Source: Marinisporobacter balticus
GTDB taxonomy: Bacteria > Bacillota > Clostridia > Peptostreptococcales > Thermotaleaceae
Length of the DNA stretch: 64,000 bases
NCBI RefSeq assembly: GCF_004345705.1
Contig: NZ_SLWV01000011.1
Location: 44,045-108,044 of the forward strand
Direction: 5' to 3'
In this document: positions 1 through 8,276 of the stretch, piece by piece
Layout of the letters: the number at the start of each line of letters is the position of its first letter
Position numbering within the stretch: the stretch's first letter is position 1
Notes under the pieces: model-generated
Seen by the model: only the letters and a program-made list of their open reading frames with translations
The model's database searches: none
What the model was told of the DNA's origin: nothing
Made by a program: the position numbers and the translations under genes

Positions 1-759
1 GATTTCAATCCAGATATGACAAATGAATTCTTTCAAAATGCGGGTACAAGAGAAAAGGTAATTAACGATTTAGCCAAATTGGTGAAAGAAAACAATATGG
101 ATGGTATCAATATAGATTTCGAAAATGTTTATTTAAAGGATAAAGAAAGACTTGTTATTTTTGTAAGAGAACTTACTTCTGTTTTTCATGAAAATAACTT
201 GGTCGTTTCTATAGATGTAACCGTAAGGGGAGGTAGTGAAAATTGGTCACAGTGCTATGACCGGGGTGCGCTAGGAGAAGTGGTAGACTATATCGCATTA
301 ATGGCCTATGATGAACATTGGGGATCAAGTCCTGTAAGTGGTTCAGTAGCTTCAATGGGATGGGTTGAAAAAGGAATAAAAGGTTTACTTGAAGAAGTAC
401 CATCAGAGAAGCTTATACTAGGCGTTCCTTTTTATACAAGAATCTGGATGGAAACCCCAACGAATGAAGATCCAAATAAAATGAATGTGAAGTCAAAAGC
501 AGTGAAGATGGAGGCTGTTAATGAAATACTAGAAAAAGATGGCATAGAAAAAGTATGGGATGAAGAAAGTGGACAAAATTATGTGGAATATGTTGAAAAT
601 AATATTCTTCATAAAATATGGATTGAAGATGAAAAATCTATGCAATTAAGAGCTGATTTTGTATCTAAGTATGATCTCGCTGGTATTGCAACATGGAGAA
701 GAGGGTTTGAAACAGAAGATATATGGACTGTGATCGAGGAAAGATTGACTAAAAAATAA
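1..759 (+). CDS. Glycosyl hydrolase family 18 protein, C-terminal part (YaaH-like)
   Basis: The reading frame is open from the first base, so the gene starts before the window. The visible 252 residues form the core and end of a GH18 TIM barrel. The signature DGINIDFE (around residue 35) is the DxxDxDxE motif whose last Glu is the catalytic acid, and MAYDEHW further on is a typical GH18 substrate-cleft strand. In spore formers such domains often follow LysM repeats in proteins that act on spore peptidoglycan during germination (YaaH/SleL type) or bind cell wall. The N-terminus is missing, so LysM repeats or a signal peptide cannot be checked. Family assignment is firm; the spore role is inferred. 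Confidence 0.85.
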   Translation, partial: DFNPDMTNEFFQNAGTREKVINDLAKLVKENNMDGINIDFENVYLKDKERLVIFVRELTSVFHENNLVVSIDVTVRGGSENWSQCYDRGALGEVVDYIALMAYDEHWGSSPVSGSVASMGWVEKGIKGLLEEVPSEKLILGVPFYTRIWMETPTNEDPNKMNVKSKAVKMEAVNEILEKDGIEKVWDEESGQNYVEYVENNILHKIWIEDEKSMQLRADFVSKYDLAGIATWRRGFETEDIWTVIEERLTKK

Positions 760-850
760 TCAAAAATTGTTTCGAGATCAATAGATAGGGTGTTTTTTTA
801 AGAAGGTCGTTCTGTGTATGCAAAAATTTATTTTTAGAGGGGGAATTACA

Positions 851-1819
851 TTGTTTAATGTACTAGGAAAACTAAATCCATTGGCGATTGTTTTAATCGT
901 AGCAATTATTGGTGTATTTATGGTGGGATTTGTTGCGACTGTTGTGATTCGAAAAAAATACATGAATATTCGTGAGGATTTATTAGATGCACAAAATAGA
1001 GAAAATAGTAAATATGATTATAAGGTATTAAATCTAATTATCGAAGATTATAAAAGGGCTGCAAAGGGAAATCAAGAAGTAAACACACAAGCCATTATCG
1101 AAAGAAATTTTAATAGTGAGTTAAGTCGTTTAAATTTAGGAGAAAGATTTATCAAGAATGCCGTATCTTTGATGATCATATTAGGACTTTTAGGAACCTT
1201 CTATGGACTAACATTATCTATTGGAAAGCTTGTAGAAATGCTTAGTGCTAGTGGAAATGTGGACATGCTGAATAGTATGGAATCAATTGTTTCAGGATTG
1301 ATGAATTCTGTAAAAGGGATGTCTGTTGCATTTGTTACATCTTTGTTTGGAATTGCAGGTTCTATCATATTTACCATATTAAATATCATCTATGATGTTG
1401 AGACTGAAAGAGAAGCTGTAATGATAGTATTGGAAGAATATTTGGATAATCATGTGGCATTAGCATTTTCAAAGGAAAAGAAAACAGAATATGAATTACT
1501 AGATGAAGCTTTAAAGGGTACTTTTAGGGAATTGGGAGGAAAAATGGAAAACAGCATTAAATATGTTGCAGATGGACTAGGCAATCAGTTTACAGCAGCA
1601 ACAAGAGATATCGGACTTTCCTCAAAAGCATTACTTGAAAGTGTGCAATTATTTGATCAATCCCTAAAGGATTTTAAAGAGAATACAAGAGATTTTTCTG
1701 AATTTAACTATCAGCTTAGAACAAATATAGAGAGAATGAATGTAGGATTTGCAGACTTAACAAATGATTTAAAAACGTATTCTAAAGATTTATCAAAATC
1801 ATATAAAACAAAGGAATAA
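851..1819 (+). CDS. MotA/TolQ/ExbB-like proton channel subunit
   Basis: A protein of about 322 residues with three predicted membrane segments: one near the N-terminus (LAIVLIVAIIGVFMVGFVA), then two in the pattern of the MotA/ExbB core (VSLMIILGLLGTFYGLTLSI and SVAFVTSLFGIAGSIIFTIL). The polar C-terminal tail of about 110 residues looks helical or coiled. I chose TTG at 851 because an AGAGGGGG ribosome site ends about 8 bases upstream; an in-frame ATG at 818 lacks one. The next gene encodes the matching MotB/OmpA-like stator partner, so the two probably form an ion-driven membrane motor. No flagellar genes are nearby, and its target is unknown. Confidence 0.8.
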   Translation: MFNVLGKLNPLAIVLIVAIIGVFMVGFVATVVIRKKYMNIREDLLDAQNRENSKYDYKVLNLIIEDYKRAAKGNQEVNTQAIIERNFNSELSRLNLGERFIKNAVSLMIILGLLGTFYGLTLSIGKLVEMLSASGNVDMLNSMESIVSGLMNSVKGMSVAFVTSLFGIAGSIIFTILNIIYDVETEREAVMIVLEEYLDNHVALAFSKEKKTEYELLDEALKGTFRELGGKMENSIKYVADGLGNQFTAATRDIGLSSKALLESVQLFDQSLKDFKENTRDFSEFNYQLRTNIERMNVGFADLTNDLKTYSKDLSKSYKTKE

Positions 1820-1852
1820 GGAAAAGCTTTGGGGGGGAGGAGAAATGTGTAG

Positions 1853-2782
1853 ATGAAGATAAGAAAAAGAAATTTTAAAAAGACCAAAGAGTCACAGAAC
1901 TTTTGGCCTTCTTTTACGGATATGATTTCAACCATTGCTTTGGTTTTATTTTTTCTAATGCTGCTTGCTTATATGCAAAGTATTATATTCGGGAAAAATA
2001 TACAACAAACCCAAAAACAGCTTGAAGAATCGAATATGGAAATCAAGCGTGCAGATAAAAAACTAAAACTATTAAAGGATGAAATCAAAGAGACAATGGC
2101 TGAAGTAGAAGAAGGGGCAATCGCACTAAAACTTTCGGAAGAGCAGATCGAAGAACAAAAGAAGATTATTGCACAAAGCAATAGAGAACTAGGACAGCTT
2201 AGAACAAAATTACAAGGGGTTGCCCTTTTAAGATTAGATGTTCTAAAAAAGGTAAAAGGTTCTATAGAAGATGAATTAGGGAAAAAAAATGAAGCGGGAG
2301 ACGAACTTGTATCCATTGGAGATAATGGAAATATTGTAATCAATGAAGGTGTAGTTTTTTCATACAACTCTTATAAGCTAAAGCCAGAAGGAAAAGCGCT
2401 TTTGAAAAATTTAGCAGATGCATTTGAAAGAGTGTTAGATGATAAAGAGACGAGAGCTAATATTGATGCCATAAGTATTCAAGGGCATACAGATGATGTG
2501 GGCAATCCTGCTTATAATAGAGATTTATCTGCTAAAAGAGCAACAACCGTAGTCAATTATCTTATGGAGAGCAATAAAAAGATAGAAAGCAAATATGGTA
2601 GGTATTTTGCTGCAAGTGGATATTCAGAATTTAGACCTATCTCTAGTAGTGATACAGAGGGAGCAAAAGCAAAAAATAGAAGAATAGAAATTTCTATCAT
2701 TCTTAAAGATTCACATATACAAAATACGATTAATGAATATCTTAAAGAATCTATGGAAGCATTTGAAGGAAATAATGAATAA
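1853..2782 (+). CDS. MotB/OmpA-family partner of the MotA-like channel
   Basis: A single N-terminal membrane helix contains FWPSFTDMISTIALVLFF; the Asp of SFTDM sits where MotB, TolR and ExbD carry the proton-binding Asp. A coiled coil of about 80 residues follows (roughly 45-125). The C-terminal OmpA/MotB peptidoglycan-binding domain contains GHTDDVG and NRRIEI. This is the stator architecture, with an ion-carrying helix, a periplasmic spacer and a wall anchor. The strong GGGGGGGAGG site at 1831 lies 12 bases from this ATG. A three-codon reading frame (ATG TGT AGA TGA at 1845) overlaps the start as ATGA and may couple initiation. Substrate and output are not known. Confidence 0.82.
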   Translation: MKIRKRNFKKTKESQNFWPSFTDMISTIALVLFFLMLLAYMQSIIFGKNIQQTQKQLEESNMEIKRADKKLKLLKDEIKETMAEVEEGAIALKLSEEQIEEQKKIIAQSNRELGQLRTKLQGVALLRLDVLKKVKGSIEDELGKKNEAGDELVSIGDNGNIVINEGVVFSYNSYKLKPEGKALLKNLADAFERVLDDKETRANIDAISIQGHTDDVGNPAYNRDLSAKRATTVVNYLMESNKKIESKYGRYFAASGYSEFRPISSSDTEGAKAKNRRIEISIILKDSHIQNTINEYLKESMEAFEGNNE

Positions 2783-2813
2783 GCTAATAGGATATCCTAT
2801 TAGCTCTTTTTTT
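2782..2813 (+). terminator. Rho-independent terminator after the motor pair
   Basis: A perfect 24-base palindrome (AGCTAATAGGAT and its complement) is followed by a run of seven T. It overlaps the stop codon of the OmpA-family gene and separates it from the NfeD-flotillin operon. Confidence 0.9.
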
Positions 2814-3043
2814 AAAGCAATTAACTCAAAACGAAAGAAAAAATATCCGTGTTTACCTATTTGTTTATAGAACAAAATATTACAAAAAAATTACATTTAT
2901 GATAAAATAGAGGAATAATTAGAAAAATAATGAATATATTACCTATGGAACTATTTTGTGGTTCTAAGAAAAGTTAAATTTTAAAGGAGGAGGGATACCT
3001 TCTCTAGTAAGGTTACGACAAAAAGGAGGTGATCATAAAGAAG

Positions 3044-3592
3044 ATGATACTCATCTATAAAATCACTTTTATAACAGGTATTTTATATGCTGTTGTTTCA
3101 CTAATATTAGGGCATTTGTTTGATGCTATAGATTTTGATGGGGATGTAGATTTTCCTTTATTTACAATACTTCCTGTTAAACCGATTACTGTAGTAACGT
3201 TTATTACAGTATTTGGGGGGGCCGGAATTATGTGTACAAGAAGAGGGATAGCGACTATATTTACACTATTGATTTCTTTGGTATTCGCTTATTTTATTTC
3301 TTTTTTAGTTTACAGATTTGTTGTGGTTCCTTTATATAAGGCACAAAATACAAGTGCTGCATCACAAAAAGAAATCATTGGATTAGACGCAACAGTGAAG
3401 TCTTCTATTATGGAAAATGGATTTGGAAAAATATCTTATGTAAGTAAAGGAAATACCTATGATTCTCCTGCAAAGCATATAAAGGGCGATTTTATTGAAG
3501 CTGGAACAAAAGTTTTTATAGTAGATATAAAGAAGCATGTCTATTATGTAGAAAGAAAGAATTTTTATTATGATATTACAACAAAAATATAA
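3044..3592 (+). CDS. NfeD-like membrane protein (YuaF type)
   Basis: About 182 residues with three hydrophobic segments in the first 100 residues, then a soluble C-terminal domain (about 105-180) of the NfeD OB-fold kind (IIGLDATVKSS, GFGKISYVSKG, GTKVFIVDI). NfeD-like proteins are encoded next to flotillins or stomatins and are thought to help assemble membrane microdomains; here the flotillin gene starts 15 bases downstream. ATG 3044 is preferred: the in-frame GTG at 3029 overlaps the AAAGGAGGTGAT ribosome site itself. A second GGAGGAGGG lies at about 2985, separated from the first by a small ACCTT/AAGGT hairpin. Exact function is inferred. Confidence 0.8.
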   Translation: MILIYKITFITGILYAVVSLILGHLFDAIDFDGDVDFPLFTILPVKPITVVTFITVFGGAGIMCTRRGIATIFTLLISLVFAYFISFLVYRFVVVPLYKAQNTSAASQKEIIGLDATVKSSIMENGFGKISYVSKGNTYDSPAKHIKGDFIEAGTKVFIVDIKKHVYYVERKNFYYDITTKI

Positions 3593-3607
3593 AAGGGGAT
3601 GGAAATA

Positions 3608-5083
3608 ATGATAGATTATTTAATACCTGCAGCAATTGTAGGCGTGATTCTTATTTTGGTGATCAGTATCTTGTCTATGTGGAGAAAAGTTTCACAAGAC
3701 AAGGCTCTTGTAGTAACAGGTATGAAAAAGAGGGTAATATCTGGTGGTGGTGGACTGGTTATTCCATTGTTTGAAAGAACAGATATTATTTCGCTAGAAA
3801 ATATGAAGATTGATGTAAGAACAGAAGCAGCACTTACAGAAGAAGGGGTAGGAATTATCGTAGATGGGGTTACGGTTTTAAAAGTAAAATCAGATGAAGA
3901 ATCTATTTATTCAGCAGTAGAGCAATTTAATACAGGTCGTGAGGCTGAGACCATTAGCTTTATCAAAGAAACTGCAAAAGATGTGCTAGAAGGTAAGCTA
4001 CGTGAAATTATTTCAAAAATGACAGTGGAAGAAATTCATAAAGACCGAGAAAAATTTTCAGCACAAGTGCAAGAAGTAGCAGCTGTTGACTTAGCAGGAA
4101 TGGGACTTGAAATAAAAGCATTTACGATAAAAGATATATCTGATATAAATGGATACTTACAGGCATTAGGAAAGAAAAGAATTGCAGAAGTGAAAAGAGA
4201 TGCAGAAATCGCAGAAGCAAATGCAAAATCAGAAATGGATATTAAGAAAGCACAGGCGCAAAGAGAAGCAAAAGTAAATACAGCGATTGCATTTAAAGAA
4301 GGAGAAAAAGCAAGACTTGCAGCAGAAACAGAAATAGCAGAGTATAGTAAGGATAAGGAATTGAAGGTACAATCATATAGAAAAGAGCAAGAAACTGAGA
4401 AGGCAAAAGCGGACCTTGCTTATGAAATCGAAGGAAATAAAGTAAAAAAAGAAGTGACAGAAACGGAAATGGCCGTTGAACTTCTTAAAAAGGAAAAATC
4501 CATTGAAATTGCAGAAAGAGAAGCGATAAGACGAGAAAGAGAACTTGAAGCAAGTGTGAAAAAACAAGCAGAGGCACAAAAATACAAAGGGATTCAAGAA
4601 GCAGAAGAAAGATCTCAATCAATGAAATTAGAGGCTGAAGCAAGAGCACAAGCCATTAAGTTTGAAGGAGAGGCAAAATCTGAAGCGATAAGATTACAAG
4701 GGCAAGCAGAAGCCACAGTTATAGCAGAAAAAGGGATTGCAGAAGCGGAAGCGATGGCGAAAAAAGCAGAAGCCTTTAAACAATACAATGAAGCTGCTGT
4801 GCTTCAAATGCTTATTGAAAAACTACCAGAGATTGCAAAAAACATTTCAGAACCACTGACAAAAACTGAAAAAATTGTTGTGATTGATAATGGTGGAGAA
4901 GGAAAAAATAAAGGAGCCGCTAAAATTTCAGGGTATGTTACAGATATGATCACCCAAGTGCCTGAAGTTGTGGAAGCGACAACCGGAATTAATTTGTTAA
5001 ATCTGTTGAAAAATAAAGTGGATATAAACAAAATAGATATGAACAAAGTAATAAAAGAACAAATGAATGATTTGAATGTGTAA
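3608..5083 (+). CDS. floT: Flotillin (SPFH/PHB domain protein, YuaG/FloT type)
   Basis: An N-terminal hydrophobic anchor (IPAAIVGVILILVISILSMW) precedes an SPFH domain (about 30-190), a long Ala/Glu/Lys-rich coiled coil (about 190-410) with repeated EA motifs, and a C-terminal tail. This is the layout of bacterial flotillins, which oligomerise on the inner face of the membrane and organise fluidity domains. The NfeD-like neighbour is the usual partner (yuaF-yuaG in Bacillus). I chose ATG 3608, nine bases after AAAAGGGG; ATG 3599 would leave no gap. Length (492) is normal for the family. Confidence 0.9.
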   Translation: MIDYLIPAAIVGVILILVISILSMWRKVSQDKALVVTGMKKRVISGGGGLVIPLFERTDIISLENMKIDVRTEAALTEEGVGIIVDGVTVLKVKSDEESIYSAVEQFNTGREAETISFIKETAKDVLEGKLREIISKMTVEEIHKDREKFSAQVQEVAAVDLAGMGLEIKAFTIKDISDINGYLQALGKKRIAEVKRDAEIAEANAKSEMDIKKAQAQREAKVNTAIAFKEGEKARLAAETEIAEYSKDKELKVQSYRKEQETEKAKADLAYEIEGNKVKKEVTETEMAVELLKKEKSIEIAEREAIRRERELEASVKKQAEAQKYKGIQEAEERSQSMKLEAEARAQAIKFEGEAKSEAIRLQGQAEATVIAEKGIAEAEAMAKKAEAFKQYNEAAVLQMLIEKLPEIAKNISEPLTKTEKIVVIDNGGEGKNKGAAKISGYVTDMITQVPEVVEATTGINLLNLLKNKVDINKIDMNKVIKEQMNDLNV

Positions 5084-5156
5084 AGATAGAAAAATACATA
5101 GAATTTAGACAAAGTGATAAAAAGATAGAAAGGGTTATTTTATAGAAAATTCTGTA

Positions 5157-5227
5157 ATCAATGAACGGTATAAACTTCAAAATGCTGTAATAGCAAAGGG
5201 AGATTATACCGTTTGTTGATTTTTATC
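5157..5227 (+). terminator. Large nested-hairpin terminator after the flotillin gene
   Basis: Arms ATCAATGAACGGTATAA (5157-5173) and TTATACCGTTTGTTGAT (5204-5220) pair over 15 positions with one small internal loop, followed by TTTTT. The 30-base loop contains a second small hairpin (TGCT/AGCA at 5183-5195). It is probably a terminator; the nested form is unusual. Confidence 0.7.
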
Positions 5228-5285
5228 TTGTACTTATTTTTATATAATGTATAATAAATAAAGTATTTATTTTAAAGGAGGGAAC

Positions 5286-6089
5286 ATGATGAGTGATCTT
5301 TTAAAAGCAGTGATACTTTCTATAGTAGAAGGAATTACTGAATTTTTACCAATAAGTAGTACAGGGCATCTTATTTTAGTAAACCATTGGATTGAATTTC
5401 AAGGATCGTTTGCAAAGAGTTTTGATGTAATTATTCAATTTGGAGCGATACTTTCTGTACTCGTTTTATATTGGGATAAATTGTACCCTTTTTCTAAAAG
5501 GAAAAGTATTTTAAAAAAGAGAGACACGATTACTCTTTGGTGCAAAGTAGTGACTGCATTTATTCCTGCTGCTGTTTTAGGGGCATTATTTCATGATCTT
5601 ATTGAAGAAAAATTATTTAATTCTATCACGGTTGCAGTTGCATTAGTTGTAGGAGGTATTTTGATTTTGATCTTAGAAAAAGGAGAAAAGAGACCTAAAA
5701 TTACACATATAGGACAAATAAGCTATAAAATGGCTTTTGTGATTGGGTTTTTTCAATGTTTGGCTATGATTCCAGGAACATCAAGATCTGCTGCTACCAT
5801 TATTGGTGCAATGGCGCTAGGCACTTCTAGAGAAGTAGCTGCTGAATTTTCGTTTTTCTTAGCGATTCCGACGATGGCTGGCGCTACAGCCTATTCTCTT
5901 TTAAAGAAAGGGATCTACATAACTTCTAGTGAATGGATTACCCTACTAGTAGGGGTGGTACTTTCGTTTATAGTGGCTTTGGTTGTGATATCCTTTTTTA
6001 TGGAATATATAAAAAAGAAAGATTTTAAAGTATTTGGATATTATAGAATTGTATTAGGTGCCTTAATTTTATTTTATTTCTACAGATAA
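5286..6089 (+). CDS. uppP: Undecaprenyl-diphosphatase (BacA/UppP)
   Basis: An integral membrane enzyme that removes one phosphate from undecaprenyl diphosphate, recycling the lipid carrier of peptidoglycan synthesis. Excess activity is known to give bacitracin resistance. The family motifs EGITEFLPISSTGHL (residues about 16-30) and PGTSRSAATI (about 160) are intact and supply the catalytic Glu, Ser/His and Arg. About eight hydrophobic segments and 267 residues fit the family. AAAGGAGGG lies just before two adjacent ATGs (5286 and 5289); the second has the better spacing. The gene is monocistronic, between two strong terminators. Confidence 0.95.
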   Translation: MMSDLLKAVILSIVEGITEFLPISSTGHLILVNHWIEFQGSFAKSFDVIIQFGAILSVLVLYWDKLYPFSKRKSILKKRDTITLWCKVVTAFIPAAVLGALFHDLIEEKLFNSITVAVALVVGGILILILEKGEKRPKITHIGQISYKMAFVIGFFQCLAMIPGTSRSAATIIGAMALGTSREVAAEFSFFLAIPTMAGATAYSLLKKGIYITSSEWITLLVGVVLSFIVALVVISFFMEYIKKKDFKVFGYYRIVLGALILFYFYR

Positions 6090-6093
6090 AATG

Positions 6094-6147
6094 ATAAGCT
6101 ATGTTATTTTTCTTTACGCATAAAGAAAATAGCATAGCTTATTTTAT
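6094..6147 (+). terminator. Terminator after uppP
   Basis: A long hairpin with outer arms ATAAGCTATG and CATAGCTTAT and an A/T-rich inner stem, followed by TTTTA. It may work in both directions. Confidence 0.88.
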
Positions 6148-6376
6148 TAGAATATTTAATGAAAAGAAAGGAAAGCATTATAAAAAGGATCGAAAATTTT
6201 TTACTAGGATCAAATATTGTTACAATGAGAACAGGAAAAAAGTATGGTAAAAATATGAATAAGAAAAAATCATGAAAGATATATTAAAACAGGAATTATA
6301 AAATGAATAAAAATAGTTAATGTTCGTGTTTATACAAATCAATTTAAAAAAACACATATAAACATTCGAAAAAGTA

Positions 6377-6405
6377 TTGACGAAAAAAAGCTACTTTGTT
6401 ATGAT
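6377..6405 (+). promoter_or_regulatory. Sigma-A promoter of the riboswitch leader
   Basis: TTGACG (6377-6382) and TATGAT (6400-6405) are separated by exactly 17 bases, about 35 bases upstream of the purine aptamer. Both hexamers are one or two bases from consensus. No other good promoter lies between the uppP terminator and the aptamer. Confidence 0.75.
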
Positions 6406-6442
6406 AATAGTGCAAGGATAAACAGACGACAACTAAATCATC

Positions 6443-6514
6443 TACTCATATAATTTCGGAAATAGGGTCCGAAAGTTTCTACAAGGCAACCGTAAATTGC
6501 TTGGCTATGGGTGA
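6443..6514 (+). ncRNA. Purine (guanine/hypoxanthine-class) riboswitch aptamer
   Basis: The sequence matches the purine aptamer closely: P1 arms ACTCATA (6444) and TATGGGT (6506), joining segments TATAATTT and GTTTCTAC, and the L3 segment ACCGTAAA. P2 is formed by TCGGA/TCCGA. P3 is CAAGGCAA/TTGCTTG with one bulged G. The specificity position in J3/1 (GGCTATGGG, C at 6505) is C, which in this family means guanine or hypoxanthine rather than adenine. J2/3 keeps the U found in guanine aptamers. It abuts the next aptamer with no linker, forming a tandem. Confidence 0.93.
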
Positions 6515-6616
6515 AAGCGTATCTAGGGTTCCGATTTTTTAATGACTGGTCCAAGTGATACGGGTATTACTATGTAATACTACACCGTGGGGATAAAAAC
6601 CCGGACGGGGAGGTTT
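6513..6616 (+). ncRNA. ykkC-family aptamer, probably the PRPP riboswitch
   Basis: The conserved ykkC blocks are present in order: GAAAGCGTATCTAGGGTTCCG (6513-6533), CTGGTCCAAG (6545) and ACACCG-GGGATAAAAACCCGG (6582-6604). The ykkC family splits into guanidine, ppGpp and PRPP classes. The gene context (purine permease and de novo purine operon) and the directly preceding guanine aptamer point to the PRPP class. Guanine-PRPP tandems are a known arrangement in which guanine lowers and PRPP raises expression. The 3' end of the aptamer overlaps the 5' arm of the terminator, consistent with an ON switch. The class is inferred from context. Confidence 0.88.
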
Positions 6617-6656
6617 CACTTAAAGTAAAAACCTTCCCGTCTGTTTTTTTGTTTTT
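6604..6656 (+). terminator. Riboswitch-controlled terminator
   Basis: Arms GACGGGGAGGTTT (6604-6616) and AAACCTTCCCGTC (6629-6641) form a strong stem followed by a T-rich tract. The left arm shares bases with the end of the ykkC aptamer, so ligand binding there should prevent termination. Confidence 0.92.
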
Positions 6657-6686
6657 AAACAAGATCCCCTAATCAAAAGGAGGAAG

Positions 6687-8015
6687 ATGAAAGTGGAAAT
6701 TACAAACAAAAATAAAGGAGTACTTGCAAACTTATTTAAGTTATCAGAGAACAAGACAACGATAAAAACTGAAATCATTGCAGGGGTTACGACTTTTATG
6801 ACAATGGCCTACATTTTAATTGTTAATCCAGACATATTAAGTGCGACAGGGATGGACAGAGGAGCAGTATTTACAGCTACAGCCCTTTCAGCAGCGTTTG
6901 CTACGTTTTTAATGGCATTTATGGCAAATCTACCATTTGCATTAGCACCAGGTATGGGATTAAATGCATTTTTTGCATTTTCGGTGGTTATTGGAATGGG
7001 ATATAGTTGGCAGTTTGCTTTAACTGCAGTTTTAATTGAAGGACTTATATTTATTATACTTACTTTAACAAACGTTCGTGAGGCAATCATTAATGGAATG
7101 CCAATGGTGATTAAAAATTCTGTAAGTGTAGGGATTGGATTATTTATTGCTTTTATAGGATTTCAAAGTGCTGGAATCATTGTAGATAATCCAGCGACTT
7201 TAGTAGGCTTAGGAAATGTAAAAGATCCAGGCGTACTGTTAGCATTAGTAGGAATTATAGTAACCGGGATACTTCTTGTTAAAAATATAAAAGGCGCTTT
7301 GTTGATGGGGATTATTGTTACAACGATTGGTGGTATAATTATAGGAAAAACAGCAATACCAGATACATTTATTAGTACCCCTCCATCGATTAAACCAATT
7401 TTCTGGCAATTTGTTTCAATGAAAGAAGTATTATCATGGAATATGGTAATCGTTGTATTTACCTTTTTATTTGTAGATTTATTTGATACATTAGGCACAT
7501 TGATTGGTGTTTCAACAAAAGCAAACATGATTGATAAAGATGGAAAAATACCTAAAGTAAAACAAGCATTATTTGCAGATGCGATTGGGACTACAGCTGG
7601 AGCCATGATGGGAACAAGTACTGTTACGACTTATGTAGAAAGTGCATCTGGTGTTGCAGAAGGAGGACGAACAGGTCTAACTGCACTTACAACAGGAGTA
7701 TTATTTTTAATATCTGCAGCATGTGCACCTATTTTTGCGACTGTTCCGCCACAAGCTACAGCAGCAGTACTTATTGTAGTAGGAATGTTTATGATGAGCC
7801 CAATACTAAAAATAAATTTTGAAGATTATACAGAGGCAATTCCTGCATTTCTTACAATTATTATGATGCCTTTAGCTTATAGTATTGCAGAAGGACTTGT
7901 TTTTGGTACTATTTCTTATGTGTTATTAAAAGTAATGGCAGGAAGATCAAAAGAAGTACACCCGATGATGTATGTAATTACAACACTATTTATATTAAAG
8001 CATGTACTTGGTTAA
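6687..8015 (+). CDS. NCS2 purine permease (AzgA-type guanine/hypoxanthine transporter)
   Basis: A membrane protein of 442 residues with 12-14 hydrophobic segments. Family motifs include TTFMTMAYILIVNPDILS, the ALAPGMGLNAFFAF loop and GTSTVTTYVESASGVAEGGR, the signature of the AzgA branch (guanine/hypoxanthine/adenine uptake, H+ coupled) rather than the UraA/xanthine branch. ATG 6687 is only 3 bases from AAAGGAGG; the in-frame GTG 6693 has better spacing and may be the true start. Control by the upstream guanine-PRPP tandem fits a purine importer: on when PRPP is plentiful and guanine scarce. Exact base specificity cannot be read from sequence. Confidence 0.9.
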   Translation: MKVEITNKNKGVLANLFKLSENKTTIKTEIIAGVTTFMTMAYILIVNPDILSATGMDRGAVFTATALSAAFATFLMAFMANLPFALAPGMGLNAFFAFSVVIGMGYSWQFALTAVLIEGLIFIILTLTNVREAIINGMPMVIKNSVSVGIGLFIAFIGFQSAGIIVDNPATLVGLGNVKDPGVLLALVGIIVTGILLVKNIKGALLMGIIVTTIGGIIIGKTAIPDTFISTPPSIKPIFWQFVSMKEVLSWNMVIVVFTFLFVDLFDTLGTLIGVSTKANMIDKDGKIPKVKQALFADAIGTTAGAMMGTSTVTTYVESASGVAEGGRTGLTALTTGVLFLISAACAPIFATVPPQATAAVLIVVGMFMMSPILKINFEDYTEAIPAFLTIIMMPLAYSIAEGLVFGTISYVLLKVMAGRSKEVHPMMYVITTLFILKHVLG

Positions 8016-8022
8016 ACTAAAT

Positions 8023-8062
8023 AGCCCGAGATAGATGATAGGCGTCTATAGCGGGCTTTTCT
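8023..8062 (+). terminator. Terminator between permease and pur operon
   Basis: AGCCCG (8023) pairs with CGGGCT (8052), with an inner ATAGA/TCTAT stem, followed by TTTTCTT. The T-run is short, so some read-through into purE is possible. Confidence 0.7.
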
Positions 8063-8065
8063 TAT

Positions 8066-8111
8066 CCATTTTGATATTTTTAACTTTTGAAGTTGGAAAT
8101 ATCAAAATAGA
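8066..8111. other. Stem-loop upstream of purE
   Basis: ATTTTGATATTT (8068-8079) and AAATATCAAAAT (8098-8109) are a perfect 12-bp inverted repeat around an 18-base loop that has its own AACTT/AAGTT pair. It is not followed by T's, so it is not a standard terminator. It may be an operator or a leader structure of the pur operon. No riboswitch motif is visible in 8060-8276. Confidence 0.5.
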
Positions 8112-8276
8112 TAAAGTTGCTGTAAAATTTAGTATAGAAAGAAATAAAGTTAATGAAGCAATAATTTCACAAAAAGAGGATTGAAAATTCAAAAAGAATA
8201 AAGAATAAGTAATGGGAAATAGTTATATTTAAGTGTTAATAAAAATAGAAACTTATTTTGAAGAGGAGGATATCAT

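Noticed and set aside
851..2782. Zorya-type phage defence (ZorA/ZorB)
   Set aside because: The motor pair resembles ZorAB in outline, but no ZorC, ZorD or ZorE-like gene follows and the channel subunit lacks the very long tail of ZorA. The next genes are NfeD and flotillin after a terminator.
3029..3043. GTG 3029 as start of the NfeD-like gene
   Set aside because: It overlaps the AAAGGAGGTGAT ribosome site, so it cannot use it; ATG 3044 is taken.
6443..6514. Adenine or 2'-deoxyguanosine riboswitch
   Set aside because: The specificity base in J3/1 is C, not U, which excludes adenine; J2/3 keeps the guanine-type GTTTCTAC, against the deoxyguanosine variants.
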